From: Ruegeria sp. HKCCA6707
GTDB taxonomy: Bacteria > Pseudomonadota > Alphaproteobacteria > Rhodobacterales > Rhodobacteraceae
DNA length: 64,000 nt
Assembly: GCF_013033515.1 (NCBI RefSeq)
Contig: NZ_WQEG01000001.1
Span: 930,001-994,000, forward strand
Direction of reading: 5' to 3'
Shown here: piece after piece, positions 63,069 through 64,000 of the stretch
How the letters are laid out: each line of letters begins with the position of its first letter
How positions within the stretch are numbered: the stretch's first letter is position 1
Notes under the pieces: model-generated
The model's input: only the letters and a program-made list of their open reading frames with translations
What the model was told of the DNA's origin: nothing
Database searches by the model: none
Position numbers and translations under genes: made by a program

Positions 63069-64000
63069 ATGCTCAACTTTACTGTTAGACGACTGGTGCT
63101 GGCGGTACCCACGCTACTCTTCATCAGTCTCGTCATTTTCCTGCTGCTCGAGCTCGCCCCCGGCGACCCGATGGCGCAGGTTCCGCTTACTGTTCCGCCC
63201 GAAGTCAAAGAAAAAATGCGCGAAGCGCTGGGTCTTGGCCAGCCGATGCATATCCGGTTCTGGAAATGGATCGTGCAGTTTTTCTGGATCGAACCGCAGG
63301 TTCTGATCGACCACATGTTTGGCACCACCTTTTCCGAAGGTGACCTGCGTGTGATTTCGTGGCAGACCCGCTCGCCCGTTATGGACATCGTCGTTCAGCG
63401 TATCCCGCAGACCCTGTGGGTTGTTGGCACCGCCTATGTGGTCGCCATCCTGATCGCTTTGCCCATCGGTATCTATTCCGCGTACCGCCAGTACTCGTGG
63501 TTCGACCAGATGGGCACATTCGTGTCGATGGTCGGTTTCTCGGTTCCGCCCTTCTTCTCGGGCGTGCTGGTGATCGTGATCTTTTCGGTCCAACTGGGCT
63601 GGTTCCCATCGATCTATGACACCACCCATGTAGTGAACAGCTGGGACAGCTTTGTCGTGCAACTGAAGCAAATGATCATGCCCGTCATGGTTCTGGCCCT
63701 TCAGATCACCGCACAGCTCAGCCGGTTCATGCGCGCCTCGATGCTGGACAACCTCAATCAGGATTACGTCCGCACCGCGCGCGCCAAGGGCCTGAGCGAA
63801 TACACCGTGGTCATGGTGCATGTTCTGCGCAACTCGATGATCCCCGTGGTCACGGTGATCGCGCTGGGTATTCCCGCTATCTTTGGCGGTGCCATCATCA
63901 CCGAACAGGTGTTCAAGGTGAACGGCATCGGCCAGCTTCTGATCGGGGCCATTCAGGCCAACGACCTGCCGATGGTGCAAACTCTGACCTTCATCTTTGC
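63069..64000 (+). CDS. Peptide ABC transporter permease (3' end outside window)
   Basis: 310 codons to the window end, no stop. DppB/OppB type: N-terminal RRLVLAVPTLLFISLVIFLLLELAPGDPM, membrane helices at WVVGTAYVVAILIALPIGIY, MVGFSVPPFFSGVLVIVIFSV and VMVLALQITAQLSRFMRAS, and the EAA-type loop YVRTARAKGLSEYTVVMVHVLRNS that contacts the ATPase. An unusual long periplasmic loop precedes helix 2, as in GsiC-like permeases. The next gene is expected to be the second permease. Confidence 0.92.
   Translation, partial: MLNFTVRRLVLAVPTLLFISLVIFLLLELAPGDPMAQVPLTVPPEVKEKMREALGLGQPMHIRFWKWIVQFFWIEPQVLIDHMFGTTFSEGDLRVISWQTRSPVMDIVVQRIPQTLWVVGTAYVVAILIALPIGIYSAYRQYSWFDQMGTFVSMVGFSVPPFFSGVLVIVIFSVQLGWFPSIYDTTHVVNSWDSFVVQLKQMIMPVMVLALQITAQLSRFMRASMLDNLNQDYVRTARAKGLSEYTVVMVHVLRNSMIPVVTVIALGIPAIFGGAIITEQVFKVNGIGQLLIGAIQANDLPMVQTLTFIF

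Noticed and set aside
1-64000. CRISPR array, insertion sequence, prophage or integron
   Set aside because: No direct-repeat/spacer arrays, transposase, integrase or phage genes are seen on either strand.

Overview
The window reads as chromosome of a marine alphaproteobacterium of the Rhodobacteraceae (Roseobacter clade, Ruegeria-like). Evidence: a complete 14-gene nuo operon of the Paracoccus/Rhodobacter type with many intercalated genes, Rhodobacterales-only families (DUF5333, DUF5337, DUF3572), a PleD-like diguanylate cyclase, a non-pyrrolysine MttB homolog, a leucine (liu) degradation cluster, and dense GC-rich coding with ATGA/TAATG stop-start overlaps. Coding density is very high; no gap exceeds 300 bases, and I see no tRNA, rRNA, CRISPR array, insertion sequence or prophage. 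LAYOUT. 1-4.0 kb: partial metallo-beta-lactamase-fold hydrolase, AEC permease, CbiX-like chelatase, then a reverse-strand pair of an H-NOX-like protein and an HNOBA-GGDEF cyclase, whose last codons are cut off by an in-frame stop. 4.1-10.2 kb: MttB-family methyltransferase, HAD phosphatase, DUF3572 protein, PleD-like cyclase with degenerate receivers, and a reverse-strand operon of EF-hand protein, ECF sigma factor, probable anti-sigma factor and periplasmic metal-sensor-like protein. 10.4-11.5 kb: DUF983 protein and NUDIX hydrolase. 11.5-33.5 kb (all reverse strand): nuoA-N followed by birA, coaX and RNase J. Between the nuo genes lie ten or eleven additional ORFs, including two tiny membrane proteins (57 and 41 aa) between nuoC and nuoD and a structured leader in front of the DUF5333 gene. 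33.6-43.9 kb: leucine/isovalerate catabolism (liuA; separately acyl-CoA synthetase, liuB, liuD, liuE, liuC), interleaved with a LprI-like secreted protein, a macrodomain protein and a small P-loop kinase; an ompW gene with an FNR-type box lies on the opposite strand inside the cluster. 44.0-50.5 kb: DegT aminotransferase and phosphoglycolate phosphatase, divergent from glmU-glmS-GNAT-AlkD. 50.5-54.4 kb: small lipoprotein, DEDDh exonuclease and a 58-aa ORF in a visibly AT-richer patch, then moaA and waaA. 54.4-64 kb: three tandem M20 amidohydrolases, an ArgE-like deacetylase and a fused two-ATPase peptide-ABC component (reverse), divergent from the periplasmic binding protein and first permease of the same transporter (forward, permease cut by the window end). 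HOW IT FITS TOGETHER. The window is mainly housekeeping and central metabolism: respiration (nuo) with cofactor genes (birA supplies biotinylation for the methylcrotonyl-CoA carboxylase encoded 20 kb away; coaX begins CoA synthesis), amino-acid catabolism, amino-sugar and LPS precursors, and uptake plus hydrolysis of peptide or N-acyl-amino-acid substrates. Two cyclic-di-GMP synthases and one ECF sigma operon provide signalling. The recurrent unusual theme is single, AT-richer or very small genes threaded into core operons with perfect stop-start overlaps. The most striking sequence-level observations are the H-NOX-like protein lacking the haem-ligand histidine, the premature stop in its partner cyclase, the two micro-ORFs in nuo, and the multi-hairpin leader at 25945-26034. 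All functional assignments come from reading motifs; no database search was run.
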